A stretch of DNA of 64,000 bases, from contig JACIVP010000001.1 in assembly GCA_014361455.1 (NCBI GenBank), positions 124,001 to 188,000 on the forward strand, in the 5' to 3' direction. The notes under the pieces were generated by a model. It saw only the letters and a program-made list of their open reading frames with translations, was not told the origin of the DNA and made no database searches. Each line of letters starts with the position of its first letter. The stretch's first letter is position 1. This document shows, in pieces, positions 15,149-25,100 of this stretch. The DNA is from Candidatus Methanosuratincola sp. (GTDB lineage Archaea; Thermoproteota; Methanomethylicia; Methanomethylicales; Methanomethylicaceae). The position numbers and the translations under genes were made by a program.

Positions 15149-16363
15149 TTACCCCATCTTCCCTACGAGCTCGATGTGCATCCTCAGGTAGTTTGAGAGC
15201 CCATTTGTGATCAGGAAGTTCAGCCTGACATGATCCTTCCCTCCCTCCCCTAGCTCCCTGGCGAGCCAGGGCCTCCTCAGGAGCAGCACCGTCTTCCCCG
15301 CTGCGTCATCTATCCCATCCGTCAGGAACCCCGTCGTCCCGTCGATCACCTGGAGGGGTATTCCGCCTGCCCTCGTCGCCACGACAGGGACCCCCTTCCA
15401 TAGCGCCTCCGTGACTGTCAGCCCGAACCCCTCCCTCTTCGAGAGCTGCAGGGCAACGCTGAATGCTCTCTGGAATGCGTTCACCTCCAGGTCGCCGACA
15501 CCATCCAGGTTGGAGAGCACAAAGATGTCCTTGTCCATTCCCACGTACTTCACAACCCTTTCATGCCACTCCGCCCCCTCAGGGTCATCTTTTGCAAACG
15601 CCCCTATCATCGCAAGCTGGACGCCTGGGACGGCGGACCTGACCTTCCTGAATACGTCGATCGCCCCCATCGGGTTCTTCCATGGGTCGAACCTTGCCAC
15701 CTGCCCTATCAGGGGCCTGTCCGGGTCCACCCCGTACCTCTCAAGCACCCGTGTTATCTCCTCGGGCTTCATTGACGCGTTCTTTGGGGCAAGCGGGTCT
15801 ATGGTTGGGTAATCGATGATTGCCGGGACCGGGAGCCCCTTGGGGATATACCGCTCCATCGAGAATATTGTAAGGTCGTACATCCTGACCATCGGTTCCA
15901 GCATCGACCAGACCGCATTATTAGGGGTAGATGTGTCGATATGGCACCTCCATGCCCACTTCCCGCGCTTCCTATGCCTGATCAAGGGGAGGGGCTGCGG
16001 GTCATGTATCACCACAACGTCCGCATCCAGGTCGAGCACTGAAGCGTTCTCGTCGTTCACCTTGAGATACATCCCAAACTCCTCGCTTGGGATGCTTACA
16101 TCCTGATCTCCCTGTAGGGCATTATGCATCTTCTTTGTGACCGTGAAGAAGTCGGTGTCTCCCTTCAGCGTCTGCCACGAAACATCTATCCCGAGCGCCC
16201 TCGCGAGGGGGACAGTCCTGTTGAGTATCTCCGCGACCCCGCCGCCGTAGGAAGTTGCGTTGACGTGTACCGCCTTCTCCCCCCTTATTATCTCTGCCAT
16301 CTTCTTGATCGTTTCGATGGCGCCATCTCCAACTATCGGTGCATAGTCCTCAATCTTAACCAT
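15149..16363 (-). CDS. treT: Trehalose glycosyltransferring synthase TreT
   Basis: A 404-residue GT4-family glycosyltransferase that makes trehalose from an NDP-glucose and glucose, reversibly. Features: the N-terminal HVNATSYGGGVAEILNR glycine loop, ALGIDVSWQTLKGD, the mid-protein ARFDPWKNP (nucleotide-sugar binding) and the C-terminal KREGFGLTVTEALWKGVPVV with the E-x7-E motif. These match TreT of Pyrococcus and Thermoproteus rather than general glycosyltransferases. The ATG lies inside the 3' end of the CBS-domain gene (8-bp overlap), so the two are co-translated. Trehalose may serve as a compatible solute. Confidence 0.9.
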   Translation of the reverse strand: MVKIEDYAPIVGDGAIETIKKMAEIIRGEKAVHVNATSYGGGVAEILNRTVPLARALGIDVSWQTLKGDTDFFTVTKKMHNALQGDQDVSIPSEEFGMYLKVNDENASVLDLDADVVVIHDPQPLPLIRHRKRGKWAWRCHIDTSTPNNAVWSMLEPMVRMYDLTIFSMERYIPKGLPVPAIIDYPTIDPLAPKNASMKPEEITRVLERYGVDPDRPLIGQVARFDPWKNPMGAIDVFRKVRSAVPGVQLAMIGAFAKDDPEGAEWHERVVKYVGMDKDIFVLSNLDGVGDLEVNAFQRAFSVALQLSKREGFGLTVTEALWKGVPVVATRAGGIPLQVIDGTTGFLTDGIDDAAGKTVLLLRRPWLARELGEGGKDHVRLNFLITNGLSNYLRMHIELVGKMG

Positions 16364-17219
16364 CGATCTCAGCCTTCAGAGTTTCTATGCCCACGACTGA
16401 GACAATCGCCTTCAGGACGTCGATCCTGGAGATGATCCCGAGGATCCTATTCTCCGCGTCTATTACTGGCATGCCGCTCACCTCGTTGTCCAGCATCCTC
16501 TCTGCCGCCTCCCCAAGGTCTTCCTCCGGGCGCGCAGCAACAACCTTCTTCGAGGATACTGCTTCGATCGGCATGCGCGAGATCTCCTCGATGTCCAGCT
16601 CAAGGCTATCCTGTGCCTTCGCCTCCGAAAGGATGAACCTCAGGATGTCCCCTATCGTGACTATCCCTGTCACCCTCCCCTCTGAGTCCACGATCGGGAG
16701 CCGACGAACCCTCTTCTCAACCATGGCGCGGCCCCCATTCCTGACGCTCGCCCCAGAGCTCAAGGTGATCGCCTCCCTAGACATGAAGTCCCCCGTGCTC
16801 GCATTGAACCTCTTGCCCCTCAGCCTCTCAAGAAATGTCACCTCATGGATTATGCCCTTCAACCTCCTTGACTGGTCGACTATCACAGTGTAGCCGATCG
16901 AGTTCTCAACCATGAACTTGAGCAACGCCTCGATCCCGACATCCTCAAGGAATATCTCGTGGGATTCGTCCATGAATATCCTCACAGCCTCCTCCAGGGT
17001 TCTCCTCAGCCCCTTCTTCTTTGCCATCCCAGTGCCCCTGACCCCCATAAGGACCTCGAGGGCCCTCCGCCCAGTTATGATGCCTACGACCTTGCCCTCG
17101 CCGTTTGTGACTAGGATCCGGTACGGATGCCTTCCGTATGACATCAACTCTAGTGCCATGAGCAGCGGCTCATTGATTTCAAGGGTTGCAGTCTTTGTCA
17201 AAAACTTCTGCAAACTCAT
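16356..17219 (-). CDS. Four-CBS-domain protein, partner gene of treT
   Basis: About 287 residues made of four CBS repeats, each with the pattern of a short strand, a helix and a G-x-I/V-T/S motif: VVGIITGRR, LKGIIHEVT, VTGIVTIGDIL and ILGIISRIDVL. CBS pairs bind adenosyl ligands and act as energy or ionic-strength sensors. The 3' end overlaps the start of treT by 8 bp, which suggests it controls or responds with trehalose synthesis. I take ATG 17219; a TTG at 17228 is also in frame. No catalytic domain is present. Confidence 0.85.
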   Translation of the reverse strand: MSLQKFLTKTATLEINEPLLMALELMSYGRHPYRILVTNGEGKVVGIITGRRALEVLMGVRGTGMAKKKGLRRTLEEAVRIFMDESHEIFLEDVGIEALLKFMVENSIGYTVIVDQSRRLKGIIHEVTFLERLRGKRFNASTGDFMSREAITLSSGASVRNGGRAMVEKRVRRLPIVDSEGRVTGIVTIGDILRFILSEAKAQDSLELDIEEISRMPIEAVSSKKVVAARPEEDLGEAAERMLDNEVSGMPVIDAENRILGIISRIDVLKAIVSVVGIETLKAEIDG

Positions 17220-17376
17220 TATTATCAAATAATACTCTGCTAGACTGCTTTTTACCTTTTAGGCATCAGAAGGCGCGTAGGGAGAAACAAAAAGGAATGA
17301 AAGGGGTCGAAAGAAAAATGGAGGAGAAAAGGGGAAAAGAAGGATAAAGAAAAGAAGAAACTGGCTAACTGACTAA

Positions 17377-19416
17377 CTACATCCTTTCTGGTGCCTTCAC
17401 CCCGAGGAGCGCGAGCGCGTTCGAGAGGACGATCCTCGTCGAGTCGACCAGATGCAGCCTAGCGTTTCTGACATTCTCCCCCTCGGCCTTGAGGACTGGG
17501 ATGTTGTCGTAGAAGAGGTTGAACTTCGACGCCAGCTCGTTTGCGTACTCCGCGATCTCCTCAGGTCTGAGGCTCCTGGCCGCCTCCCCGACAACCTCTG
17601 GGAACTTGGAGAGCAATACCACAAGCCCCCTCTCGTATCTCGAAGAGAGTGCAGCGTAGTCTGCACCAGATCCTTTCCACCCGCCCCCCGCCTTGACCAT
17701 GATGTTGCAGGCCCTTGCATGCGCGTACTGGATGAACGGGGCGCTGTTCTGCTCGAAGTTTATCACCCTGTCCCAGGTGAAGGTGATCGGCTTCTGCGGC
17801 GCGACGGACGCGAGCGCGTACCTGACCGCGCCTATCCCGACAACTTCAGAGATCTTCCTCCTCTCTTCCTCGCCGAGGTGTGGGGACCTCTCGCTCACCT
17901 CCCTGTATGCCCTATGGACTGCCTCGTCCAGTACCTCGTCGAAGGTGACATACCTGCCGCGCCTGCCGGACATCTTGTAGCCTGGAAGGTGGACGAGTTC
18001 GTAGCTGTAGTGCATCAACCTCTCCGCGTCCTCCCCCATCCCTAGCGCATGGAGTGCGATCTTGAGCTGGAGCTGCGGGAGCTTCTGCTCTATTGAGATC
18101 ACGTTGACAATCTTCTCCGCGCGCTGGAACTTCCAGAGCGTGTAGGCTATATCCCTGGTGGTATAGAGCGTTGTCCCGTCCGACCGCATCAGGGTCAGGG
18201 GCGGGACATCTGTCTTTATTCCATACTTCTCCCTGAGCCCGAACCTCTCGACGACCGCCTCGCAGTCCAACACGACCGTCCCGTCCTCCACCCTGGTGAA
18301 CCCGCTCCCGGAGAGCCTCTCGACGACCTCCCTCGCCCCTCCGTTCCAAGAGGCGATCTCACTCTCCCAGTCCCAGCTGTCGAACCCTATTCCGACCCGT
18401 CCGAGCGTCTCCCTGAAGCCTTCTATGGCCGTCTCGCAGAGCCCCCTGATCAGCCCCACCGCCTTCGGATCCTTGGACTCATACCTCCTTAGGAGCTCCG
18501 CGACTTCCCTTTCAGGGTCCTCCGAAGAGCTGATCCCATCGAGGATCCTGTCGAAGGTCTCCGCGTTCCTCTCCCTCAGTTCAGACGAGACCGCGACCCA
18601 GTCGTCGAGCTTCCTGATCTCCTCCCTGACCTCCTCGTCCTTCCCCTCCGTCTTCAGCCGCTCTATCCTCGCCTTCAGCGTCCTGATGTTTATCGCGCAG
18701 CTGGTGGACGCGTAGACGAAGCCTATGAAGTGGTCGCCCTTGTGCCGTTCCTTTGCCGCATCCCCCGTCCCCCTTTTGTCTCCCATCCCCTCTTCATCTT
18801 CATATTCATCCTTGTGATCCAGCCTCCTCCCAGCATGCTCGCCCCCAGCTGTTATGCCGCCGCCCAGCATGCTGAGCCCGTAAGCCGCCTGCGAGACCTG
18901 CAGCCCGACATCGTCGATGTAGAAGTGCCTCCTGACGTCCTTCCCAGCAGCCCTAAGGATCCTCGAGAGGCAGTCCCCTATGACAGAGTTCCTTGCACCG
19001 CCGATGTGTATCGGGTGAATAGGATTGACGCTCGTGTGCTCGACGATCACCCTCTCGCCGTTTCCTTGGAATGAGCCGAAACTGGCACCCTCTGATCCCA
19101 CCGACCTGATCAGAGCCTCGGCGAACGCCTCGATCCCGACATAGAAGTTCACATACCCGGCCCCCGCTGCCTCGACTCTGCCAACGAGCCTCTTCGTCTC
19201 CTCCTTGGCAGCAGCTGCGATCCTCGAGGCTATCGCCCTAGGATTCGCCTTGGTCCTCTTCGCCAGCGCGAAGGTCGAGAAGCTTAGTTCCCCCAGCGAA
19301 GGATCGCTCGGGACCTCGAGCCTTACCTCCTCCTCGCCCGAAAACCCCTCCCGATCGAGGGCTGCTTTGACCAGCCTCGCACACTCGTCCCTGAACTCAG
19401 CAAAGGGGTTCCCCAT
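17377..19416 (-). CDS. argS: Arginyl-tRNA synthetase
   Basis: Charges tRNA-Arg. The 679-residue class I enzyme has the N-terminal additional domain (residues 1-100), the HIGH-type motif HPIHIGGARN (about residue 133), the KMSKS equivalent KMSGRRG, and a DALR anticodon-binding domain at the C-terminus. An Asp/Glu/Arg-rich insert (about residues 195-225) is unusual. ATG 19416 is favoured because GGGAGGA lies nine bases upstream; the frame is open further, to 19479. The only two tRNA genes in the window are both tRNA-Arg. Confidence 0.96.
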   Translation of the reverse strand: MGNPFAEFRDECARLVKAALDREGFSGEEEVRLEVPSDPSLGELSFSTFALAKRTKANPRAIASRIAAAAKEETKRLVGRVEAAGAGYVNFYVGIEAFAEALIRSVGSEGASFGSFQGNGERVIVEHTSVNPIHPIHIGGARNSVIGDCLSRILRAAGKDVRRHFYIDDVGLQVSQAAYGLSMLGGGITAGGEHAGRRLDHKDEYEDEEGMGDKRGTGDAAKERHKGDHFIGFVYASTSCAINIRTLKARIERLKTEGKDEEVREEIRKLDDWVAVSSELRERNAETFDRILDGISSSEDPEREVAELLRRYESKDPKAVGLIRGLCETAIEGFRETLGRVGIGFDSWDWESEIASWNGGAREVVERLSGSGFTRVEDGTVVLDCEAVVERFGLREKYGIKTDVPPLTLMRSDGTTLYTTRDIAYTLWKFQRAEKIVNVISIEQKLPQLQLKIALHALGMGEDAERLMHYSYELVHLPGYKMSGRRGRYVTFDEVLDEAVHRAYREVSERSPHLGEEERRKISEVVGIGAVRYALASVAPQKPITFTWDRVINFEQNSAPFIQYAHARACNIMVKAGGGWKGSGADYAALSSRYERGLVVLLSKFPEVVGEAARSLRPEEIAEYANELASKFNLFYDNIPVLKAEGENVRNARLHLVDSTRIVLSNALALLGVKAPERM

Positions 19417-19529
19417 AAAAGCTGTCCTCCCGATCCGATCCGCTCCTCTCCTCTCCCTTTCAGAAAAACCTTTTCCCAAAAGACTGATATACCGATCGAA
19501 GTTGGGGTAATTGTGCCGATCAGACTCCG

Positions 19530-21245
19530 ATGGAAAGGGAAAGCGTGATGAGACTAGAAGACTACCTCTCCGACAACCCGCACAGGGACTGGGTCCTGAA
19601 GTACTTGGCAGAGAGCCTCTGGTATCCTGGGGATCTCTCCCTGGTAAGGAAGGTTACGAGCGCCGTCTGGGAGGAGCTCTCATCGATCGGATCGCTCTAC
19701 CACGCAGAGGTGGAACGAGAAGGGTGGGGGGACATCGAGAACAGGCTGGTCTTTTACTGGAGGCAGGGTCTCTCAAGGTATAAGGATCCAGACGAGGTGG
19801 TCTGGGGGGAGATCAGCGGCCTGAACCCACAGGTGCTCAGGGTAGTCAAGGGCATCTTCCCGCATGTGATCCACTACAGCTGCCCCTCAGCGGCAGCCAT
19901 CAAGACCATGCGCCCGGAACCGCTCTTGGCTGCCCCCCATCTCGACCTCCTTGAAGAGACTGTTACCAGTCGATCTGGGGCGTCATGGAAGACCATCGCC
20001 GCGGGCGCCGTCATAGTCGTGCTGATCTTGGCGCTCTACTTTGCCTTCTCGAGTGGTCTGCTGACGATCCATGTACTGAACTATGCCGCGCCTCCACCGG
20101 CGCCTGACACGGCGCCGCCCACGATCCTGTATGTGAGTCCCCCTGACGGAAGCCAGGCGATGAACCCCGTCAGCATCATCGCCAGGTACTCCGACGACAG
20201 CCTGAACCTCTCCTCCATAAGGCTCTTCCTGAACGGAACGGAGATCGTCCCGACGAGGATCATACCAACCGAGGTTGGGTACTCTGCCGACCTGCCCTTG
20301 GGGAGTTGCGAGGTCCGCCTCATACTCGGCGACCTCTCTGGCAACACAGCCGATGCCGCTTGGACTTTCACAGTCTCTTCCACCCTCCAGGCAGTTACCT
20401 CCTCCGTCATCGAGGAGATAAATGCTGCCAGGGAAGAGCTTGGAATACCGCCGGTCACGGCATCGCCTGAGTACGTCGCAGCTGGCTACAGGGCGCAGGA
20501 CATGCTCGCGAACGGCTACTTCAACCACTACGACCTCGCGGGCAAACTGCCGGATCTCCACTACACCTCCTTCGGCGGCGTGTACACAATCGAGGAGAAC
20601 ATCGGATATGTATACTCGCCCGGCTTGGACACAGCGAAGCTGATCTCGAGCTCAAGGGGGCTCGTAAATGACATGATCTTTGACGACGCAGCGAGCGGAT
20701 GGGGCCACAGGGACTCGCTCCTTGACCCAACGAACAACTATGCCGAAGTGGGGATCGCCTGGAACGACTCGCGCCTCTTCTTGGTCGTCCACATGGTCAA
20801 GTCCTGGGTCAACTGGACGGACCCTCCAAGAATATCAAACGGAACCCTCTCCTGCGCCGGAAAAATCCTGCTTGAAGACTCCGAGCTGAAGAGCGTACTG
20901 ATATACTACAGCAATCCTGGTGACCATGACACGTTCACATACGACCCTTACCTCCGGATCCTTGAGGGAGAGCACGTCTACAGCCTCGGAAGCCCTGTGT
21001 CTGGCGTGGCACCGCCGCCACTCTACTACCCCGGGCTGCATACGATCAGGCCGAAGGAGTGGCAGAGCTCGGGGGCGAGCTTCTCAGTCTCATTCGAGAC
21101 TACGGGACTGGCATCGACCTCTGGTCCGGGCGTGTACACGGTTGTATTTTATGCAGAGAACACGCTGAGTATTGGCCATCCCTACAGCCCGACGATGAAC
21201 TGGAGCGAATTGCCCATCCTCGAGTATTCGTTTTTCTTGGGTTAG
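19530..21245 (+). CDS. Membrane-anchored CAP-domain (SCP/PR-1) protein
   Basis: 571 residues in clear parts. Residues 1-148 are hydrophilic and of unknown fold (probably cytoplasmic). One membrane segment follows (about 151-175: AAGAVIVVLILALYFAF). Next comes a Pro-rich linker with an Ig-like or Big-type module (about 190-285), then a CAP domain (about 290-420) with EEINAAREELGIPPV, YRAQDMLANGYFNHYD, the EENIGY motif and HRDSLLDPTNNYAEVGIAW. A final beta-rich domain ends the protein. The exterior has several N-glycosylation sites (for example NLSS, NGTE, NWTD). CAP proteins are secreted, with varied and mostly unknown roles. Divergent from argS. Confidence 0.82.
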   Translation: MERESVMRLEDYLSDNPHRDWVLKYLAESLWYPGDLSLVRKVTSAVWEELSSIGSLYHAEVEREGWGDIENRLVFYWRQGLSRYKDPDEVVWGEISGLNPQVLRVVKGIFPHVIHYSCPSAAAIKTMRPEPLLAAPHLDLLEETVTSRSGASWKTIAAGAVIVVLILALYFAFSSGLLTIHVLNYAAPPPAPDTAPPTILYVSPPDGSQAMNPVSIIARYSDDSLNLSSIRLFLNGTEIVPTRIIPTEVGYSADLPLGSCEVRLILGDLSGNTADAAWTFTVSSTLQAVTSSVIEEINAAREELGIPPVTASPEYVAAGYRAQDMLANGYFNHYDLAGKLPDLHYTSFGGVYTIEENIGYVYSPGLDTAKLISSSRGLVNDMIFDDAASGWGHRDSLLDPTNNYAEVGIAWNDSRLFLVVHMVKSWVNWTDPPRISNGTLSCAGKILLEDSELKSVLIYYSNPGDHDTFTYDPYLRILEGEHVYSLGSPVSGVAPPPLYYPGLHTIRPKEWQSSGASFSVSFETTGLASTSGPGVYTVVFYAENTLSIGHPYSPTMNWSELPILEYSFFLG

Positions 21246-21574
21246 GCTACTTGGCAGGTCCAGGTCATGGCGCGTTGCCAGAGGGAGAGGGCTAGGCACC
21301 GCAACGGAAAACGTCGTTTATTTTTCCGCGTCTGCCCGATCTGCCGCCTGGATCCTCCGCCTCCCTGATTATGGCCTTTGGGTTCGTATTGTTGATCTTG
21401 CAGCAGAAGCCAAGCATCCGAAGGGATGCCGCAGGGGTGAGCGCCGACTTCGGCTAGGCTGTCGTTCCGCCTCCCCAGCGTCATGATCCCAAGGTGCGCG
21501 CATATTTTATGCATGATCTGTCTTGCATCGACAACACAAAAGCGATTAGGAATTTCTGGATCGCTTAAATAATT
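21246..21574. other. Intergenic stretch between CAP gene and tRNA-Arg(GCG)
   Basis: About 330 bp. A short minus-strand frame (21242-21514) has no recognisable domain and an odd composition. I see no RNA gene, repeat or convincing promoter here. Confidence 0.4.
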
Positions 21575-21613
21575 TGGTGGGCCCGTCGGGATTTGAACCC
21601 GAGATATCAGGCT

Positions 21614-21628
21614 TTCTGTTCACAGGAT
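21614..21628 (-). other. tRNA intron 2 (canonical position 37/38, 15 nt)
   Basis: Removal joins CTGCGG to A38 and completes a 7-nt anticodon loop. The central helix is CTGC/ACAG with one C-A mismatch, so the motif is a relaxed form. Confidence 0.8.
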
Positions 21629-21636
21629 CCGCAGGC

Positions 21637-21663
21637 TTCCGCCCCTGCTTGAATGGGCAGGGT
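21637..21663 (-). other. tRNA intron 1 (position 29/30, 27 nt)
   Basis: Non-canonical intron in the 5' half of the anticodon stem. Its own hairpin CCCTGC/GCAGGG with an 8-nt loop forms the inner helix of the bulge-helix-bulge. It must leave first for the second splicing motif to form. Confidence 0.85.
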
Positions 21664-21717
21664 CTGCGTCCTGATCCATGCTAGACCACGAGCCCTCCTA
21701 GAGAGGTAAATATATGT

Positions 21718-21729
21718 CTAATAAATATA
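21718..21729 (-). promoter_or_regulatory. TATA box of tRNA-Arg(GCG)
   Basis: On the minus strand TTATATTTATTA is centred about 28 bp before the tRNA 5' end at 21695. A second A/T element at 21707-21715 faces the plus strand and fits the zinc-finger gene starting at 21750. Confidence 0.45.
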
Positions 21730-21749
21730 ATGTTTGGTGAGGGTCGATT

Positions 21750-21965
21750 ATGGGAAGGGTCAAGAAGGGCGAACTCTGTGCGGTCTCCGGGTGCAACAGC
21801 CCAGCCGTCCGGTCGCTTTCTCCGTCCTATGCGGCAAAGATGAAGCAGGCAGGGTATGTGCTCAACGAATCCACTAGGCTCTACCTGTGCGAGCAGCACT
21901 ACAAGGAGTTCAAGAAGATTCACTCCAATGAAGACAGGCTCGAGAAGTGGCGTCTTTCAGGCTGA
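21750..21965 (+). CDS. Small conserved archaeal zinc-binding protein, function unknown
   Basis: 71 residues with two Cys pairs or Cys/His groups: LCAVSGCNSPAVRSLS near the start and YLCEQHYKEFKK near the end, so a likely single zinc site of the C-x5-C...C-x2-H type. I recognise the general pattern (a small protein with a CxxHYKEFKK end) from archaeal genomes, where it is annotated as hypothetical. GGTGAGG lies nine bases before the ATG and a TATA box further up. It may bind RNA or a ribosomal partner; that is a guess. Confidence 0.75.
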   Translation: MGRVKKGELCAVSGCNSPAVRSLSPSYAAKMKQAGYVLNESTRLYLCEQHYKEFKKIHSNEDRLEKWRLSG

Positions 21966-22109
21966 GCCTATCTTTTTACGCGTGCCCTCCCTGCCCTAAA
22001 AAGGGGCGACCTAGACCGTGCAGGCGCAGGAAACCTTGGATCCCCGCCGCCGCGCCTCACTAACGATAAGCAATAATATGCGGGTGCCCTACTCTTCTCT
22101 GGGGTACTA

Positions 22110-25100
22110 ATGCCTGGTCTTGACTCCTTCATCCCAGACTCGCAGGCGAAGCGGCGCCAGCCGCCGCGCCCGTCACCGAGCAGCACGCCCCACGGAAAAG
22201 ATGCCGATCCTAGGAGGAGGCCTGCCCGCGAAGAGCTAGTCTCTGAGGAGGCAGCGGGGGAGCTGGATGGGGAGGGTATCCATAACGCGGATGAAGGGGG
22301 GTACGGAGAGTCAGAGGGAGATGCAGAGCGGGAAGAAGGCGTTGCCATTGCGGCAGAGGCTGAGGAAGCCGAGGAGATAATACCGCACACAAAGTTTGAG
22401 GCTGAGACCCCAACGGAGACAGGGAGCTGCGTACTCCTCTCCGTCTCCTACAGCGGAAACAGGGGGAAGGCACTCGCCAAGCTCTATGAGGTCGAGAGGG
22501 GGCGGATCGTCTTCTGGTACGACAACACAGGACACCAGCCGTATCTGCTGACCGACATACGTCTGGACGAGCTCCTCTCAACCGAGGCAGTCTCCCACCC
22601 CGGATTCGACCCCGGCGGGTGCCGCGAGGTGGAGAAGCATGACCTCCTCCAGGACCGGGTCGTGGTGATGACCAAAGTCGCCGCGAAGGATCCCACCTCG
22701 ATCGGGGGTAGGGGAACTGGGATAAGAGACCTGCTCGGCGAGAGGTCCTGGGAGGACAGGATCAGGTACCACGAGTGCTTTATCTACGACAGGCGACTCG
22801 TGCCCGGCTACTACTACAGGGTCAGCGGAGGGTCGCTGGTTCCTGAGGCTCAGCCAGTCCCGACCGATATGCTCAGGAAGGCATTCCCGAGCGCGCCGCC
22901 AGCCTTCTTCGACTCGCTCGTCGAATGGTTCCCAATATTCTCGAGCCCTGTCCCGGACTACAGGAGGGTCGCGATCGACATCGAGGTTGCGACCGAGGCC
23001 CAGGACAGGGTGCCCGACCCCCAAGTCGCCAACAACCCCGTGATATGTGTTTCCGCGGCGGGGTCGGACGGGCGGAATCAGGTCCTCATCCTCCGCAGAG
23101 ATGGGGTCGACGAGGGTAACGGCGAGCGCCCAAAGGAGCTCCCCGCAGACGTCTCCCTCGTGTACTTCGACAGGGAGATCGACCTGATCGCGGATGTCTT
23201 CCGGCTGATCGTCGATTACCCTATCCTCCTGACCTTTAACGGTGACAACTTCGACCTCCACTACCTGTGGAAGCGGGCCCAAGTGCTTGGGATGCGGAAG
23301 GAGGAGATCCCAATAGTGATGGGGAAAGAGATCGCCCTCATCCCCGTGGGGATCCACATCGACCTCTACAAGTTCTTCCACAACCACGCGATCCAGATCT
23401 ACGCCTTCGGGAACGCTTACAAGGAGCTGACCCTCGACGCGATCTCCGAGGCCCTCCTCGGGATCAAGAAGATACAGCTGGAAAAGAGCATAAACGAGCT
23501 TGACTACCTCTCCCTGGCGAACTACTGCTACCGTGACTCGCTGATAACCCTCAGGCTCACGGCCGAACACTCTGGGCTCGTGATGAACCTGATAACGCTC
23601 ATCATGAGGATCTCCAGAATGTCGATGGAGGACGCGACACGGCAGGGCGTCTCGAGCTGGATCAGGAGCCTCTTCTATGACGAGCACAGGAAGGGCAACT
23701 ATCTGATCCCTAAGAAGGAAGACATCAGCTCCGCGAAAGGCGGATCCTCGACGACCGCGGTGATCAAGGGGAAGAAGTACAAGGGCGCCCTCGTCATAAC
23801 GCCACAGCCCGGGGTCTTCTTCAACGTCGTCGTCCTAGACTTTGCCAGCCTGTATCCGAGCATCATCTCCAGGTGGAACCTGAGCTACGAGACCGTGAGG
23901 TGCCCCCACCAGGAGTGCAGGAGGAACCTCGTCCCTGACACTGACCACTGGGTCTGCAAAAAGCGCGTCGGGATGATGTCGCATGTTGTCGGGCTGCTCA
24001 GGGACGTAAGGGTGAGGTGGTTCAAGCCAAAGTCGAAGGATCCCTCCGTATCGGAGGAGGAGAGGGAGTACTACAAGGTCGTCCAGCAGGCGCTTAAGGT
24101 CTTTCTCAACGCGTGCTTTACTGGAGACACCGAGATACTCACTGTTGATGGTCCAAAGAGCATAAAGGAAGTGAATGTAGGCGACAAGGTAATCAATGTA
24201 AACCCATCCACACTTGAGCCCGAAGTGGACGAGGTGATAGCCAAGCAGGAGTACGCGTACTCTGGAGAGATGATCCACTTCGAGAACCAGCGAACCGTCG
24301 ATCTGATGGTGACACCTGACCACAAGTTCTTGGTCTATGGCAAAAGCTTAGGGTCTTCAAGGTTTGTTACTGCGCAAGACATCTTCAATTCGACCGATCT
24401 CATACTCCCAAAACTTAGGTTCGTGAATGTCGAAAAACCAGAATCCTATTTCTCCTTTTTGAGCTATGGCAAGAAGAAAGAATGGGGGCTGATTGTAAAG
24501 TTCCCATGCAGTTCTGGTAAGCACGTTGACAGCGCCTGCCCGGACCTCTGGAATTTTCTGCAGTCTTTTGATGGCTACTACCACAAAGGATCAAAGTCCT
24601 ATCACATGCCCAACATAGCCTCGATCGATGAACAGGCAATTGAAAAGATAATTCAACTGGGGGGTTTCCCCCTTTTAGCGAAATTTAACTCTAGCAAACT
24701 CAATGGAAAACAAAACAAGCTCCCCGTCTTTGTAGACACTAAAAGTTTCTACGAATTTTGCGGGCGGTTTATCTCAGAAGGTAGCCTTGGAGCAAATGCC
24801 CCTCGGATTTGCTTGAATGGGAATGGACGCGGAGGCAGTAAGCACATAGACATGATTCAATCCGAAGGAAAAGGCAATCCGAAAGGCGATGTTTACAGCA
24901 GGGAAATCGAGGGAACTCTAAAAGAGATGAAAATAAACTACGCACGCTGCAAAAAGTCATTCATAGTCTCAAATGAGTTATTGTATGATTGGTTGAGTGA
25001 AAATTGCTACGATTGCGAACCACACAAATCATATAACAAGATAATTCCTAAAGTACTGTTGGGTGCCGAACCAAGTGCCCTTGAGCCATTTATAAGCACC

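Larger units (their letters stand above)
21575..21695 (-). tRNA. tRNA-Arg(GCG) interrupted by two introns
   Basis: Read on the minus strand. Acceptor GGGCTCG/CGGGCCC, discriminator A, encoded CCA (21577-21575); D arm GTCT/GGAC; T arm TCGGG-TTCAAAT-CCCGA. The anticodon arm only works if two introns are removed. Intron 1 (21663-21637, 27 nt, position 29/30) is flanked by a clean bulge-helix-bulge: outer CAGG/CCTG, central ACGC/GCGG with one mismatch, bulges AGA and AAG, inner CCCTGC/GCAGGG. Intron 2 (21628-21614, 15 nt, position 37/38) has bulges GGA and AAA. The spliced arm is CAGGC-CTGCGGA-GCCTG, anticodon GCG, reading CGC/CGU. The mature D region closely resembles tRNA-Arg(CCG) of this window. 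Confidence 0.9.

Noticed and set aside
21575-21695. Reading this tRNA as Gly(GCC), Ala(TGC) or His(GTG)
   Set aside because: Those triplets occur inside the unspliced region, but no matching 5-bp stem closes the loop. Only the two-intron Arg(GCG) model gives full pairing with U33.
22578-23687. A 369-residue minus-strand frame over polB1
   Set aside because: Val/Asp/Gly/Arg-biased antisense of the exonuclease region; a common effect in high-GC genes.
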